The notes: generated from the sequence alone by a model not told the origin. A DNA stretch of 64,000 nt from Lachnospiraceae bacterium (GCA_030524705.1 JAUNGD010000003.1:1-64000); one strand, 5' to 3'; numbered from the stretch's first letter, positions 42,874 to 52,529 are shown. A program made the numbers and translations.

Positions 42874-43899
42874 ATGGAAAAGAAAAATATTGATTGGGCT
42901 AATCTTGGATTCGGTTATCTGCCGACAGACAAGAGATTTGTTTCAAACTATAAAGAGGGAGCATGGGATGAGGGCGTCCTCACCTCTGACGCTACCGTGA
43001 CTATTACAGAATGCGCCGGCGTACTTCAGTATGCCCAGACGTGCTTTGAGGGAATGAAGGCCTACACAACCGAGGACGGACACATCGTTACCTTCCGCCC
43101 GGATCTGAATGCAGCGCGTATGGAGGCCTCCTGTAAGAGACTGGAAATGCCGGTATTCCCGCAGGACCGTTTTGTTGACGCAGTGGTACAGACCGTCGCT
43201 GCCAACGAAGCATACGTTCCGCCCTACGGCTCAGGCGCTACGCTTTACATCCGCCCGTACATGTTCGGAAGCGATGCTGTTATCGGCGTAAAGCCGGCAA
43301 ATGAATACCAGTTCCGTGTATTCACCACCCCGGTAGGCCCGTATTTCAAAGGCGGCGTGAAGCCTCTGACCATCCGGGTCTGCGATTACGACCGCGCGGC
43401 GCCTCACGGAACAGGCCACATCAAAGCCGGCCTGAACTACGCTATGAGCCTTTACGCTATCATGGATGCACACCGCCAGGGTTACGATGAGAATATGTAC
43501 CTGGACGCTGCCACCAGAACCAAGGTGGAGGAGACCGGCGGAGCCAACTTCCTGTTCATCACAAAGGACAACAAGGTCGTTACTCCGAAATCCGGCAGCA
43601 TCCTGCCCTCCATCACCCGCCGTTCTCTTCTTGTGGTTGCAAAGGATTACCTGGGACTGGAGGTTGAGGAGCGCGAGGTTGCCTTCGACGAAGTGAAGGA
43701 CTTCGCAGAATGCGGACTGTGCGGTACTGCCGCTGTTATCTCTCCGGTGGGTAAGATCGTGGATCATGGCAAAGAAATCTGCTTCCCCAGCGGCATGAGC
43801 GAAATGGGCCCGGTGACCAAGAAGCTGTACGATACGCTGACCGGTATCCAGATGGGACGCATCGAAGCGCCGGAAGGCTGGATCAAGGTAATCAAGTAA
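42874..43899 (+). CDS. ilvE: Branched-chain amino acid aminotransferase
   Basis: 341 residues of the fold-type IV aminotransferases. It reversibly transfers the amino group of leucine, isoleucine or valine to 2-oxoglutarate. The PLP lysine is Lys184 in GTGHIKAGLNYA; CFEGMKAY, ATRTKVEETGGANF and CGTAAVISPVG are conserved. Codon use is strongly biased compared with neighbours, suggesting high expression. Start ATG 42874 follows AAAGGAAGG. Single gene with its own terminator. Confidence 0.95.
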   Translation: MEKKNIDWANLGFGYLPTDKRFVSNYKEGAWDEGVLTSDATVTITECAGVLQYAQTCFEGMKAYTTEDGHIVTFRPDLNAARMEASCKRLEMPVFPQDRFVDAVVQTVAANEAYVPPYGSGATLYIRPYMFGSDAVIGVKPANEYQFRVFTTPVGPYFKGGVKPLTIRVCDYDRAAPHGTGHIKAGLNYAMSLYAIMDAHRQGYDENMYLDAATRTKVEETGGANFLFITKDNKVVTPKSGSILPSITRRSLLVVAKDYLGLEVEEREVAFDEVKDFAECGLCGTAAVISPVGKIVDHGKEICFPSGMSEMGPVTKKLYDTLTGIQMGRIEAPEGWIKVIK

Positions 43900-43963
43900 A
43901 ACAGGTGCGCCGAATCATAATCACAAAGATCAGGCAAACAGACTGAATCATAATATGCAAAAC

Positions 43964-44003
43964 AAACGGGCTGGAATGCGATATCATTCTCCAGCCCGTT
44001 TAT
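43964..44003 (+). terminator. ilvE terminator
   Basis: AAACGGGCTGGA and TCCAGCCCGTTT are perfect 12-base arms around a 14-base loop. Confidence 0.85.
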
Positions 44004-44048
44004 ACTGCTGTAACAGTTCACCATATCTTTAAGTACTCAGAGGGCTCC

Positions 44049-44897
44049 TTACCCTATCACCGTAGTTTTTCCCGACGGGAACACCACCGTTTCCCCATCC
44101 AGACACATCCAAATATCCTGCACCCCGGGATTGTACACGTACTGTCCGGCGGCAGAATATTTCAACTGCTTTGCAGCCCTCACATAATCACAGATCTCAA
44201 TGTTTGCCGCATACCAGACCGTATCCCTTCCGGCCATTTTTTCCAGGAACCGCTCCATACGCCCCCAGTCATCCCGCGCGTCAAATTCATAGGAATGCCC
44301 CCAAACGTAAAACAGTCTCGGCCCATAGTACTTCATCTCCGGCTCAAAAAAGCGGTCCGCCAGCTCAAAAAGCTGCTCATCCGCATGGTGGCAGGTGGGA
44401 TGCCAGGTCAAAAATTCCTGCGGCAGTTCAAAGCCGTGCGTACTGCGGGTTGTCCTGGCATATTCTATACCGCTGTACCGCAGCATTTCCACCAGCTCCT
44501 TCGTATAGGTACCGAAGGGATAGGCCATTCCCCTCACCGGAGCCTTTACCATATCCTCTATGCTTTTTCGGTCCGCCGAAACCTCATAGGCAGCCGTGGC
44601 CGCCCCGGCCAGCGCCAGGTCCAGGTGCGTCAGACCGTGTACCGCCAGCTCGTGCCCCTTATAGATTCCCGGAATCTCCTCCGGCCTCAGTTTATTATGA
44701 GTGACCGTCCTACCATTTTGCACATGAAGGCTTTCCTTTCCCAAAAGACCTGTATTGATATTAAAGGTACCTTTCATTTCATAACGATTCAGCAGCTCAA
44801 TAAAACGTACATCCTGAGTCACTGCATCGTCATAGCTGAAGGTAAGCGCATGCTTTTTCCCGCCGGGAAATAAAAGCAGATCACGTCGTAGTCCCAT
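44049..44897 (-). CDS. Polysaccharide deacetylase (NodB-like) family protein
   Basis: 282 residues without a signal peptide, so probably cytosolic or non-classical. The NodB motifs are visible: LTFSYDDAVTQ with Asp23/Asp24, and HGLTH with the metal ligands His87 and His91. YPFGTYTKELVEML is the third motif. Family members remove acetyl or similar groups from sugars or act as amidases; a cytosolic form suggests a small substrate. It follows the MoxR gene by 26 bases and may be the last gene of that operon. Confidence 0.85.
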   Translation of the reverse strand: MGLRRDLLLFPGGKKHALTFSYDDAVTQDVRFIELLNRYEMKGTFNINTGLLGKESLHVQNGRTVTHNKLRPEEIPGIYKGHELAVHGLTHLDLALAGAATAAYEVSADRKSIEDMVKAPVRGMAYPFGTYTKELVEMLRYSGIEYARTTRSTHGFELPQEFLTWHPTCHHADEQLFELADRFFEPEMKYYGPRLFYVWGHSYEFDARDDWGRMERFLEKMAGRDTVWYAANIEICDYVRAAKQLKYSAAGQYVYNPGVQDIWMCLDGETVVFPSGKTTVIG

Positions 44898-44923
44898 ATC
44901 CTGTCCCTTTCTGCCTGCGGCGT

Positions 44924-46438
44924 TTACCGCCCCAGCGCCCGCAGCCGCGCCTCAATCGCCCTGCCGCTCTCGTCAAACAACAGCTCCTTATTGTAATAAT
45001 AATATCTTTCGCAGTCGTATTCCTGCAGGAATTTCACGCTGTAATAGTCATTGTTCAGCTCCGTGATAAAGATGACCAGCTCCTGTCCCCTGCCGAACGC
45101 AGCCTCCAGGAAATCAAAGGCATGCTCCAGCATGGCGCCGGCTTCATCCTGCTCCGCCTCCAGTGCATCCTGCCTTTCATCAAACCATCCCTTCATCCAT
45201 TCAAAGGCAGTATGTCCTTCTTCTACCCCATTCTTCTTCAGCTTCAGCAGATATTCCTCAAGGATCTCCGCCACCCTGCGGCGGCAGCGCTCCTCCGCTC
45301 TGGTCAGAAGCTCAGCTTCCTTTCTGTGCTGCGTTTCCTTCTGAAATCCATCCAAAAGCTCCTGCAGGAACTGAACCGGCTCTCCGGCATGTACTCCCAG
45401 CAGCCCCTCCTTCAGCGTCTTCAGCTGTTCAAACAGAAGCACAACAACGTCCTCCTCCCGCATGAAATCCGCAAAGCTTTTCCGGCACCTTCCCAGCAGC
45501 AGCCCCACCACACTGAGGCGCTCATCAAAGGAGGCGTGGGAGGCTTTTTTCAGCAGCAGCGGATCAATCTCGCCGGAAAGCACCGCATCCAGCTGATAAT
45601 CCATCTGATATTTGCGGTACAGCTCCAGATAATTGGCAAAATCCTTTGCCACCGTTTCATGCTGCAAATACTGTACCACCACTTCCCGATCCATTTCCTT
45701 GCCCAGCTTTTCGTATACCATCAGCATCTGAGAAAGATCCTCCCAGCCCCGGGGAGTCGCAAATTTTCTTCCGTCCACCGTGGTCTCCATCTTATAGAAA
45801 TTCCCCGTCCGCGTATTCAGATAGGAAATCACCGCCGGATGAAGCTGCTGCATCAGCGCATACTCCTTCCACACCGCAAAATCCGGCTCCACCTCGATTT
45901 TTTTCACACGGTCCATGGTCACCACGTCAAACTCCCGGACAGATTTGTTGTACTCCGGCGGATTTCCCGCCGCCACGATGATCCAGCCCTGGGGAATCTC
46001 ATGGCTTCCGAAGGTCTTGCACTGCAAAAACTGAAGCATAGCCGGAGCCAGCGTCTCCGAAACACAGTTGATCTCATCAATAAACAGAATCCCCTCTTTC
46101 AGTCCGGTCTTTTCCATCTTCTCATAAACGGAAGCCACGATCTCGCTCATGGTATATTCCGTCACCGTGTACTCCCGCCCGCCGAACTCCTGCTTCGACA
46201 CAAAGGGCAGGCCGATGGCGCTCTGCCTGGTATGGTGGGTGATGGTATAGGCCACCAGCCCGATGCCGCATTCCTTTGCAATCTGCTCCATGATCTGGGT
46301 CTTCCCGATACCCGGCGCCCCAAGAAGCAGGACCGGCCGCTGCCTGATCTGCGGAATCACGTATTCACCGTATTCATCCTTCAAAAGATATGCCTCTATT
46401 GTGTCCTTTATTTCCTGCTTTGCGCGTTTAATATTCAT
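44924..46438 (-). CDS. MoxR-type AAA+ ATPase
   Basis: 504 residues. The AAA+ core has Walker A GAPGIGKT at 40-47 and Walker B GILFIDEIN at 116-124, with IIVAAGNPPEYN as sensor 1. The text ITHHTRQSAIGLP marks the clostridial MoxR subgroup. After about residue 290 a long helical, acidic C-terminal region follows. MoxR ATPases act as chaperones with VWA-domain partners; the VWA gene is immediately upstream. I chose ATG 46438 (GAGG nine bases upstream, family-like N-terminus); ATG 46462 is possible. Confidence 0.9.
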   Translation of the reverse strand: MNIKRAKQEIKDTIEAYLLKDEYGEYVIPQIRQRPVLLLGAPGIGKTQIMEQIAKECGIGLVAYTITHHTRQSAIGLPFVSKQEFGGREYTVTEYTMSEIVASVYEKMEKTGLKEGILFIDEINCVSETLAPAMLQFLQCKTFGSHEIPQGWIIVAAGNPPEYNKSVREFDVVTMDRVKKIEVEPDFAVWKEYALMQQLHPAVISYLNTRTGNFYKMETTVDGRKFATPRGWEDLSQMLMVYEKLGKEMDREVVVQYLQHETVAKDFANYLELYRKYQMDYQLDAVLSGEIDPLLLKKASHASFDERLSVVGLLLGRCRKSFADFMREEDVVVLLFEQLKTLKEGLLGVHAGEPVQFLQELLDGFQKETQHRKEAELLTRAEERCRRRVAEILEEYLLKLKKNGVEEGHTAFEWMKGWFDERQDALEAEQDEAGAMLEHAFDFLEAAFGRGQELVIFITELNNDYYSVKFLQEYDCERYYYYNKELLFDESGRAIEARLRALGR

Positions 46439-46475
46439 ACCTGTATTCCTCATTTCTGTCATTTCCGCAGCCCTT

Positions 46476-47822
46476 TCACCTTCTGAAAACGGCGCCATTC
46501 ATTTCCTCTTCCATTTCCCGGGGATCAATAATCAGCTTAATCGCCCAGGGCGGTACATCCACGTCCCGGTAATCCTGTTTCATAAATACAAACGCCGTTT
46601 CGTAGGGAGGCTTTTTCACCGGAAACGTACCGTAGCCGTCTGTAAAATAAATCATTCCCCGCAGCTTCGTAAAGCATCTCCGCTGCAAAAGCTCCTGCAC
46701 CCGCACAAACGCCGGGCGGAAATCCGTGCCTCCAAAGCCGCGTACCGTGAAATGCTCCAGATAATCCTGCATCTCCTGGCGGCTCGTAATCAGCACATCC
46801 TCCTGTACCTTATCGTCACACTGCAGGATGTGTACATGGATCTTCCGAAAAAAGCCCTCCGACTCGCTAAGCACACTGTAGGTCTCCTCCAGAAAATGCC
46901 GGATCAGCTCACCGCTGCAGGACATTGAGGTGTCCAGAGCAATGACAAAATCCTCCACCTTCTGCACCTCCTTTGTCTCCAGCGGCTCAATCAAAGGCAT
47001 ATTCCCGTAGAGGCTCATGCCGTAATTATAAAAGATATAATCAAAGGAGTCCATGTCTACCTGCATTTCTTCCTTTAATACAGAAAATTTCCGCAAAAAT
47101 TCTTTGTAATCATATCTTTTTCGGTTTGCCGCACAGATCTGTTCTTCCAGGCTTCTCGTATCCTCAGAAGCTTCCTTGGAAAACGTCTCCATCTCCGTCT
47201 GCATCTTATCCCGAATATCATCCCATTTCTGTCTTTGGGGATTCGGAGCCTTTGAAGAATTCTCCTGCTGCTCCCATTTGCAATGATCATCCACAAGAAA
47301 TTCCCGTTTCCATATATCAAGCTGGGCCTGGATCGGATGCATTCTGCAAAGAAAACGGTATACCTGCTCCGCCGTTACCACTGTGTTTTCCGAAGACTGC
47401 AGCAGCCGGTAAAGCTCCCGGCGCACAGAAGACTTTGGGCGATGAACCGCCTTCAGATACAGGCCGTCTATCACATATTCCGCCGCAATGTCGCAGGCAA
47501 GATTCCAGTACTCAGGGTCCCGGTCCTTTCTTGTCCAAAGATGCGAAAAAAGGCAGTGTACGATACTGTGAAGATACTGCCGGTTGACCGCCTGCCTCCC
47601 CTTCCGAAACACAGATACCAGAGCATCCGGCTGAAAATAAAGAATGCTGCCGTCTGTTCCCGTCACATGAATCTGCTGCTCCGGTAAAAAAGCCAGTGAG
47701 GACAGGGCGACGTCCAGAAAACGCATATTCAGATACAGTTCGTTCCTCGCATTACGCAGTATGTCCATGGCGACCTCAATAAAATCCAGAGTCTGTTTTC
47801 GCTCATCATATACCGGATTCAT
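46476..47822 (-). CDS. VWA-like protein, DUF2201 type
   Basis: 448 residues. The N-terminal half (about 15-200) is the putative metallopeptidase-like domain of DUF2201, with HSIVHCLFSHL at 85-95 in place of a clean HExxH. The C-terminal VWA domain has a MIDAS motif DTSMSCSG at 297-304, GFGGTDFRPAF and YFTDGYG. It is the probable partner of the MoxR ATPase just downstream. Start ATG 47822; 43 bases after the LRR gene. Confidence 0.88.
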   Translation of the reverse strand: MNPVYDERKQTLDFIEVAMDILRNARNELYLNMRFLDVALSSLAFLPEQQIHVTGTDGSILYFQPDALVSVFRKGRQAVNRQYLHSIVHCLFSHLWTRKDRDPEYWNLACDIAAEYVIDGLYLKAVHRPKSSVRRELYRLLQSSENTVVTAEQVYRFLCRMHPIQAQLDIWKREFLVDDHCKWEQQENSSKAPNPQRQKWDDIRDKMQTEMETFSKEASEDTRSLEEQICAANRKRYDYKEFLRKFSVLKEEMQVDMDSFDYIFYNYGMSLYGNMPLIEPLETKEVQKVEDFVIALDTSMSCSGELIRHFLEETYSVLSESEGFFRKIHVHILQCDDKVQEDVLITSRQEMQDYLEHFTVRGFGGTDFRPAFVRVQELLQRRCFTKLRGMIYFTDGYGTFPVKKPPYETAFVFMKQDYRDVDVPPWAIKLIIDPREMEEEMNGAVFRR

Positions 47823-47865
47823 AGCCTCACCTCCTTCACCTCTGTAAATTAGCTTCCGGCTTTTG

Positions 47866-48924
47866 CTATAGCTCCAGCCGTTTTCTGCCTGCCCGTCTGC
47901 TGTCGCGCCGGCAGTCCATCAGATAGCTGACGGCCTCCGTGTAATGCAGCCTGGAGGCATGTTCTGCCATTTCCTCCAGAAGCACTTCTCTATCCGGCAC
48001 GCCTGCCGTAAGCTCCGCCAGCCATCTGATGCCCTCCAGATCCCGCTTCTGAAGCATCCATCCGGCAATCTCCCGGGCATGCTCAAACACGTATCGTTCA
48101 TACTGTTCCCTTGCTTTTTCTGCTAATCCCACCGGGTATCTCAAGCGACCCGATACCATGAGGGCCAGAACCTCCCGGCTCTCTAGCGCCTTCGCCTGCG
48201 GAAACAGCGTATCATACTGCACAAAATCAAATTTCCTTCCCTGAAAGCAATTCCGGTAGGAAATTCCGCTGCCGTGTACATGCGTCTCCAAAATCCTCGC
48301 CGGGGTATTTTCGACGCCCTCCTCATAAAATTCCGGGAACACCAGCACTGCCCTGTCATACGAAGGCCCGGTCTCCTCCGCTGCTTTTGGACAGCAGTAT
48401 TCCACGGCAAGCGTCTCCGGCAGCTCGTCCAGCACGTCCTTCAGGTAGGATTTTCCATCCCGATCCGTATATACCCGCAGCTCTTTCACATGATGGCACC
48501 GGGTAAAAACGCCGCTTCCCCAGTCCGTCAGTGTTCCCCAAAATTCGATCCGGTGCAGGCTGCCGCAGTCATAAAAACAATATCTTCCGACACGGCGTAC
48601 CGTCCCCGGCAGTACGATTTCCTCTAATTGCTCCCCGCAGAGCGGAAAAAGCCCCGACAGGCTTTCCTCCTCTATGCACCCCTTCAATACTCCCGGAACA
48701 TAAATTTGCACCGTGCCCGCGTTTATTTTATTTTGCAGTTCCCTCTCATCCATATGGGCGGAAAATGCATAGGGCGCAAGCTCCGTCACCGGATATCCTT
48801 GTATCTGCGCCGGAATCTCCGCCCTCGTATCACGAGAAAAACAGCGCCATATTACCGCGCTGTCTTTCCTGATCTCATATGCGAATGACTGTGCCGCCTG
48901 CACGGCTATGCCTTCTTCGTGCAT
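47866..48924 (-). CDS. BspA-type leucine-rich-repeat protein without signal peptide
   Basis: 352 residues. Residues about 110-170 form LRR_5/BspA-type repeats (LEEIVLPGTVRRVGRYCFYD, then LHRIEFWGTLTDWGSGVF), a fold usually found on secreted proteins. Here no signal peptide is present and the C-terminal half is helical (LRYPVGLAEKAREQYERYVF, then WLAELTAGVPDREVLLEEMA), suggesting a cytosolic scaffold. Start ATG 48924 follows GGGAGAGG. It is the first gene of the LRR-VWA-MoxR operon. Confidence 0.8.
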   Translation of the reverse strand: MHEEGIAVQAAQSFAYEIRKDSAVIWRCFSRDTRAEIPAQIQGYPVTELAPYAFSAHMDERELQNKINAGTVQIYVPGVLKGCIEEESLSGLFPLCGEQLEEIVLPGTVRRVGRYCFYDCGSLHRIEFWGTLTDWGSGVFTRCHHVKELRVYTDRDGKSYLKDVLDELPETLAVEYCCPKAAEETGPSYDRAVLVFPEFYEEGVENTPARILETHVHGSGISYRNCFQGRKFDFVQYDTLFPQAKALESREVLALMVSGRLRYPVGLAEKAREQYERYVFEHAREIAGWMLQKRDLEGIRWLAELTAGVPDREVLLEEMAEHASRLHYTEAVSYLMDCRRDSRRAGRKRLEL

Positions 48925-49018
48925 CTGTATATCCTCTCCCGCCGGTATCCATGAACGAACGGCAGCACGCCCTGAGCCGTGCGGTTCATACACCGACGCT
49001 ATCAATCCTGCAACAACA

Positions 49019-49024
49019 ATTATA
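49019..49024 (-). promoter_or_regulatory. -10 element of the LRR-VWA-MoxR operon
   Basis: TATAAT preceded by ATAC on the minus strand, about 95 bases before the LRR start; no strong -35 is seen. Confidence 0.4.
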
Positions 49025-49075
49025 GTATACCTTGGTCACCATGCTCGAACATGCTTCGCTGAGTGTCCGGGTATT

Positions 49076-50395
49076 TTATAAATGTGTCAATACAAAAATA
49101 TCGTAAATTGCTTTTACTGCACGCTCGAAGTCCTCATTCTTCACTCCGATAATAATATTCAGCTCACTGGAGCCCTGGTCAATCATCTTGACATTGACAT
49201 TTGCATGGGACAATGCCGCAAAGATCCGTCCGGCAGTTCCGCGGGTTGCCCGCATACCGCGTCCAACCACCGCGATCAGAGCCAGGTCGGACTCCAGATC
49301 CAGCATATCCGGCGCCACCGCACGGTGAAGGCCGGAGATTACTCTCTGCTCCTTCTCCATGAACTCAGACTGATGCACGATCACCGTGAGGGTATCAATG
49401 CCGGAAGGAACGTGCTCGAAGGAAATCCCGTTTTCTTCAAATACCTGCAGAACCTTCCGTCCGAAACCGATCTCTGAATTCATCATGTCCTTTTCAATAT
49501 TGATGGCGCAAAAGCCCTTCTTTCCCGCAATACCCGTAATCGTATATTTCGGCTGGCGGCAGGTGCTCTCAACAATCAGCGTGCCCGGATCCTGGGGCCG
49601 GTTCGTGTTCTTAATGTTGATCGGAATCCCCTCCTGGCGCAACGGGAAAATCGCGTCTGCATGAAGCACCGTAGCGCCCATATAGGACAGCTCCCGAAGC
49701 TCCCGGTACGTGATCGTCTCGATGGTGGCCGGGTTCTCCACAATATGCGGATCCGTCACCAGGAAGCCGGACACATCCGTCCAGTTCTCATACAGATCAG
49801 CATGCACGGCCCGGGCCACAATAGAGCCTGTAATATCAGAACCGCCTCTGGAAAAGGTCTTGATGGTTCCATCCTCCATCGCGCCGTAAAAGCCGGGGAT
49901 GACCGCATTTTGAATGCCCTCCAGGCGCTTCTGCATAATCTGGTTCGTCGCCTCCGGGTCAAACACGCCGTCTTCGTCAAAACGTATCACCTCCGCCGCA
50001 TCAATGAACTCATACTCCAGATAGGCCGCCATAATGATACCGTTCAGGTATTCTCCCCGGGAAGCGGCATAATCGCTGCCTGACTGGGCCGCAAAGGCCT
50101 CTTTTATCTTCTCGAACTCTTTTTCCAGAGATAACTGAAGAGCCAGACCGTCAATAATCTCCTGATATCTTGCTGCGATCGCCGCCATTTTTGTATCGAG
50201 GGCCCTGCTGTCCCCGGCTGACTGGTAGCAGTCATAAAGCATATCTGTTACCTTTGTATCATCGGAAAACCTTTTTCCCGGTGCTGACGGTACAACGTAT
50301 CTTCTGCCGCTGTCATTATGGATAATCTCTCCTACCTTACGAAACTGCTCTGCGCTGGCCAGAGAGCTTCCTCCAAATTTGACTACTTTTTTCAT
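49076..50395 (-). CDS. lysC: Aspartate kinase
   Basis: 439 residues. Phosphorylates aspartate at the head of the lysine, threonine and methionine pathways. KFGGSSLAS at 5-13 and GRGGSDITGS-type text (SRGGSDITGSIVARA) are the kinase motifs. The C-terminal ACT domains start near 300 (VVGRGMRATRGTAGRIF) and bind feedback amino acids. Start ATG 50395 follows GGAGG. It is third in the lysine-riboswitch operon, 29 bases after dapB. Confidence 0.95.
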   Translation of the reverse strand: MKKVVKFGGSSLASAEQFRKVGEIIHNDSGRRYVVPSAPGKRFSDDTKVTDMLYDCYQSAGDSRALDTKMAAIAARYQEIIDGLALQLSLEKEFEKIKEAFAAQSGSDYAASRGEYLNGIIMAAYLEYEFIDAAEVIRFDEDGVFDPEATNQIMQKRLEGIQNAVIPGFYGAMEDGTIKTFSRGGSDITGSIVARAVHADLYENWTDVSGFLVTDPHIVENPATIETITYRELRELSYMGATVLHADAIFPLRQEGIPINIKNTNRPQDPGTLIVESTCRQPKYTITGIAGKKGFCAINIEKDMMNSEIGFGRKVLQVFEENGISFEHVPSGIDTLTVIVHQSEFMEKEQRVISGLHRAVAPDMLDLESDLALIAVVGRGMRATRGTAGRIFAALSHANVNVKMIDQGSSELNIIIGVKNEDFERAVKAIYDIFVLTHL

Positions 50396-50424
50396 AATTT
50401 CCTCCAAAGTATAATATTAAATTT

Positions 50425-51183
50425 TTAACCGCAGACAACGTCTCCCATGTCATAGAAGCCTGCCGGTTTATCTTTCATATATTTTGCCGCCTGTACAGCG
50501 CCCTTGGCGAACACGCTCTTTGAATATGCCGTATGCTTGAACTCGATTACCTCGTCCAGTCCGGCAAAAATCACCTCATGCTCCCCAACGATATTGCCGC
50601 CCCGCACAGCGCTGATGCCTATCTCATATTTTTCTCTTCTCCTGCGCTCCTGGCTCCTGTCATACTTATATTCATACTGCTGATCCAGCGCCTCATTCAG
50701 GCTGTCCGCCAGAGCCAGCGCCGTGCCGCTGGGGGCATCCACCTTCAGATTGTGGTGCCTCTCCACGATCTCCATATCAAAGCCCGCCGGAGCCAGCAAT
50801 TTAGCCGCATCCTTTATCAGCTTCAGGAGCATATTGATTCCCAGTGACATATTGGCGGATTTCATCACCGCAGTCTTATCAGCGGCAGCCTTTATCTGTG
50901 CAAGCTGCCCGTCAGAATATCCGGTGGTGCAGAAAACTACAGCCACCTTCTTTTCCGTACAGTAGGAAAGCAGACCGTCCAGTGCCTTCGGTGAGGAAAA
51001 ATCAATCACCACATCTGCCGGTACATCGCAGTCTGCGATATTTGTAAATACGGGATACGTCTTATCCTGATTATCCACAAGATCAATTCCCGCAACGATT
51101 TCCGCATCTTCATCTGCCGCAACGATCTCCGTAACCACACGTCCCATGTATCCGTTGCAGCCGCTCATAATAATTCTGACCAT
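50425..51183 (-). CDS. dapB: 4-Hydroxy-tetrahydrodipicolinate reductase
   Basis: 252 residues. Reduces the DapA product with NAD(P)H. The nucleotide loop GCNGYMGRVV is at 8-17, ERHHNLKVDAPSGTAL near 140-155 holds the catalytic His/Lys pair, and DVVIDFSSP lies in the N-terminal domain. Second gene of the dapA-dapB-lysC operon, about 95 bases after dapA. Confidence 0.96.
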   Translation of the reverse strand: MVRIIMSGCNGYMGRVVTEIVAADEDAEIVAGIDLVDNQDKTYPVFTNIADCDVPADVVIDFSSPKALDGLLSYCTEKKVAVVFCTTGYSDGQLAQIKAAADKTAVMKSANMSLGINMLLKLIKDAAKLLAPAGFDMEIVERHHNLKVDAPSGTALALADSLNEALDQQYEYKYDRSQERRRREKYEIGISAVRGGNIVGEHEVIFAGLDEVIEFKHTAYSKSVFAKGAVQAAKYMKDKPAGFYDMGDVVCG

Positions 51184-51278
51184 TATTTTGTCCTCTTTCT
51201 ATTTTGTCTCATTCAGAATATTTTACCCAATTATCAGCTTTTCTGCCGACAGTCTTTTTCTGATTATCTGCTGAATTT

Positions 51279-52163
51279 TCAAAGAATTCCATAATTCTTC
51301 ATTGCTTTTTCAAGCCTCTGCGCATTTGCCTCCTCCATCTCGGAAAGCGGGGAACGCAGCGGGCCAACCTCCTTGCCCATCAGGTTCAGTGCCTTTTTGA
51401 CCGGGATTGGGTTCACCTCACAGAACAGCGCGTCTATCAGCTCAACAGCCTGAAGCTGAAGCTCGCAGCTTCGCTTTACATCTCCTGCCAGATAGGACGC
51501 TGCGATCTCATGGGTCTGCCGCGGAGCCACATTGGACAGTACGGAGATCACGCCCAGGCCGCCCAGGGACATAATCGGCACAATCTGATCGTCATTTCCA
51601 GAATACAGGTCAATCTCGCCGCCTGCAAGGCTCATCAGCTTCGCCACCTGAGATATATTTCCCGAGGCCTCCTTCACGCCCACAATATTTTTTACATTTT
51701 TTACAAGGTAAGCAACAGTCTCCGGCAGAAGATTGCACCCTGTACGGCTCGGTACATTATACAGAATGATCGGCAGCGAAACCGACTCTGCAATCTTCGT
51801 ATAATGAGCCTTCAGGCCGTTCTGCGTAGCCTTGTTGTAGTACGGTGTCACCAGAAGCAAGCCGTCCGCCCCGGCCTTCTCTGCCTCCTGGGAAAGGTAG
51901 ATCGCCGTCTGCGTGCAGTTAGAGCCGGTTCCCGCAATCACCGGAATTCTTTTTGCCACCTTATTAATCGCATACCGGATCACATCCAGATGCTCCTCAT
52001 GGGTCAGCGTCGAAGATTCGCCGGTCGTACCGCAGATGATGATTGCATCGGTGCCCCCTGCGATCTGTTCCTCCAGAAGCTCCCCGAGCTTATCATAATT
52101 TACTTCACCATTGTCATACATCGGCGTAACGATTGCAACACCTGCACCCTTAAAAATAGCCAT
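51279..52163 (-). CDS. dapA: 4-Hydroxy-tetrahydrodipicolinate synthase
   Basis: 294 residues, TIM-barrel. Condenses pyruvate with aspartate semialdehyde. Schiff-base Lys164 in GVKEASG, Tyr135 in ILYNVPSRTG with Arg140, and GTTGESSTL near 45-53 are as expected. Start ATG 52163 follows AAAGGAGG. It is the first gene after the lysine riboswitch. Confidence 0.97.
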   Translation of the reverse strand: MAIFKGAGVAIVTPMYDNGEVNYDKLGELLEEQIAGGTDAIIICGTTGESSTLTHEEHLDVIRYAINKVAKRIPVIAGTGSNCTQTAIYLSQEAEKAGADGLLLVTPYYNKATQNGLKAHYTKIAESVSLPIILYNVPSRTGCNLLPETVAYLVKNVKNIVGVKEASGNISQVAKLMSLAGGEIDLYSGNDDQIVPIMSLGGLGVISVLSNVAPRQTHEIAASYLAGDVKRSCELQLQAVELIDALFCEVNPIPVKKALNLMGKEVGPLRSPLSEMEEANAQRLEKAMKNYGIL

Positions 52164-52189
52164 AATTATCCTCCTTTAATAAACCTGAC

Positions 52190-52222
52190 ATAAAAAGGGG
52201 GCTGTCGATAAACAGCCCCAAA
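52190..52222 (-). terminator. Lysine-riboswitch terminator
   Basis: GGGGCTGT and ACAGCCCC pair around TTATCG on the minus strand and are followed by CCTTTTTAT. Confidence 0.9.
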
Positions 52223-52235
52223 GAATACACAGATA

Positions 52236-52413
52236 CATTTTCTTCAGATAGCTCTCCACCGAAATCCGATGACAGTCATGTGGTTTTTCACCGCATGCCC
52301 AAGAAAACAGTCTTCGGAACTGCCTTCTTTCGGCGTTCTCCCCTTTCCACAGCGTTCATCTGTGCCCGAACACATCCTGCTGCTTACTATTGAATCACGC
52401 AACCTCTATCAAT
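52236..52413 (-). promoter_or_regulatory. Lysine riboswitch (L-box)
   Basis: The minus strand contains GAGGTTGCG, AGTAAG, GGGGAGAACGCCGAAAGAAG, CTTGGGCATGCGGTGAAAAA, ACTGTCATCGGA and GGTGGAGAGCTATCTGA, the conserved L-box elements in order, between a promoter and an intrinsic terminator. Lysine should terminate transcription before dapA. Confidence 0.93.
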
Positions 52414-52428
52414 CTCAAAATTTATCTT

Positions 52429-52457
52429 ACTATAGCACTATTCAATTATCTTGTCAA
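52429..52457 (-). promoter_or_regulatory. Promoter of the dapA-dapB-lysC operon
   Basis: TTGACA (52452-52457) and TATAGT (52429-52434) with a 17-base spacer on the minus strand. Confidence 0.85.
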
Positions 52458-52529
52458 CGGGTTCTATGCAGAATTCTGCTGCTTCTCTGCGGGAAATTTT
52501 ACTGTTTTCCCGGCCTGTATGTCTGCCCT

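Noticed and set aside
45122-46486. A 454-codon plus-strand open frame opposite the MoxR gene
   Set aside because: It is antisense to a gene with clear AAA+ motifs, has no ribosome binding site and reads as low-complexity His/Leu/Arg text typical of a shadow frame.
49037-49060. A palindrome CATGCTCGAACATG before the LRR gene as a regulator site
   Set aside because: It is a single short palindrome without a second copy or a known regulator consensus.
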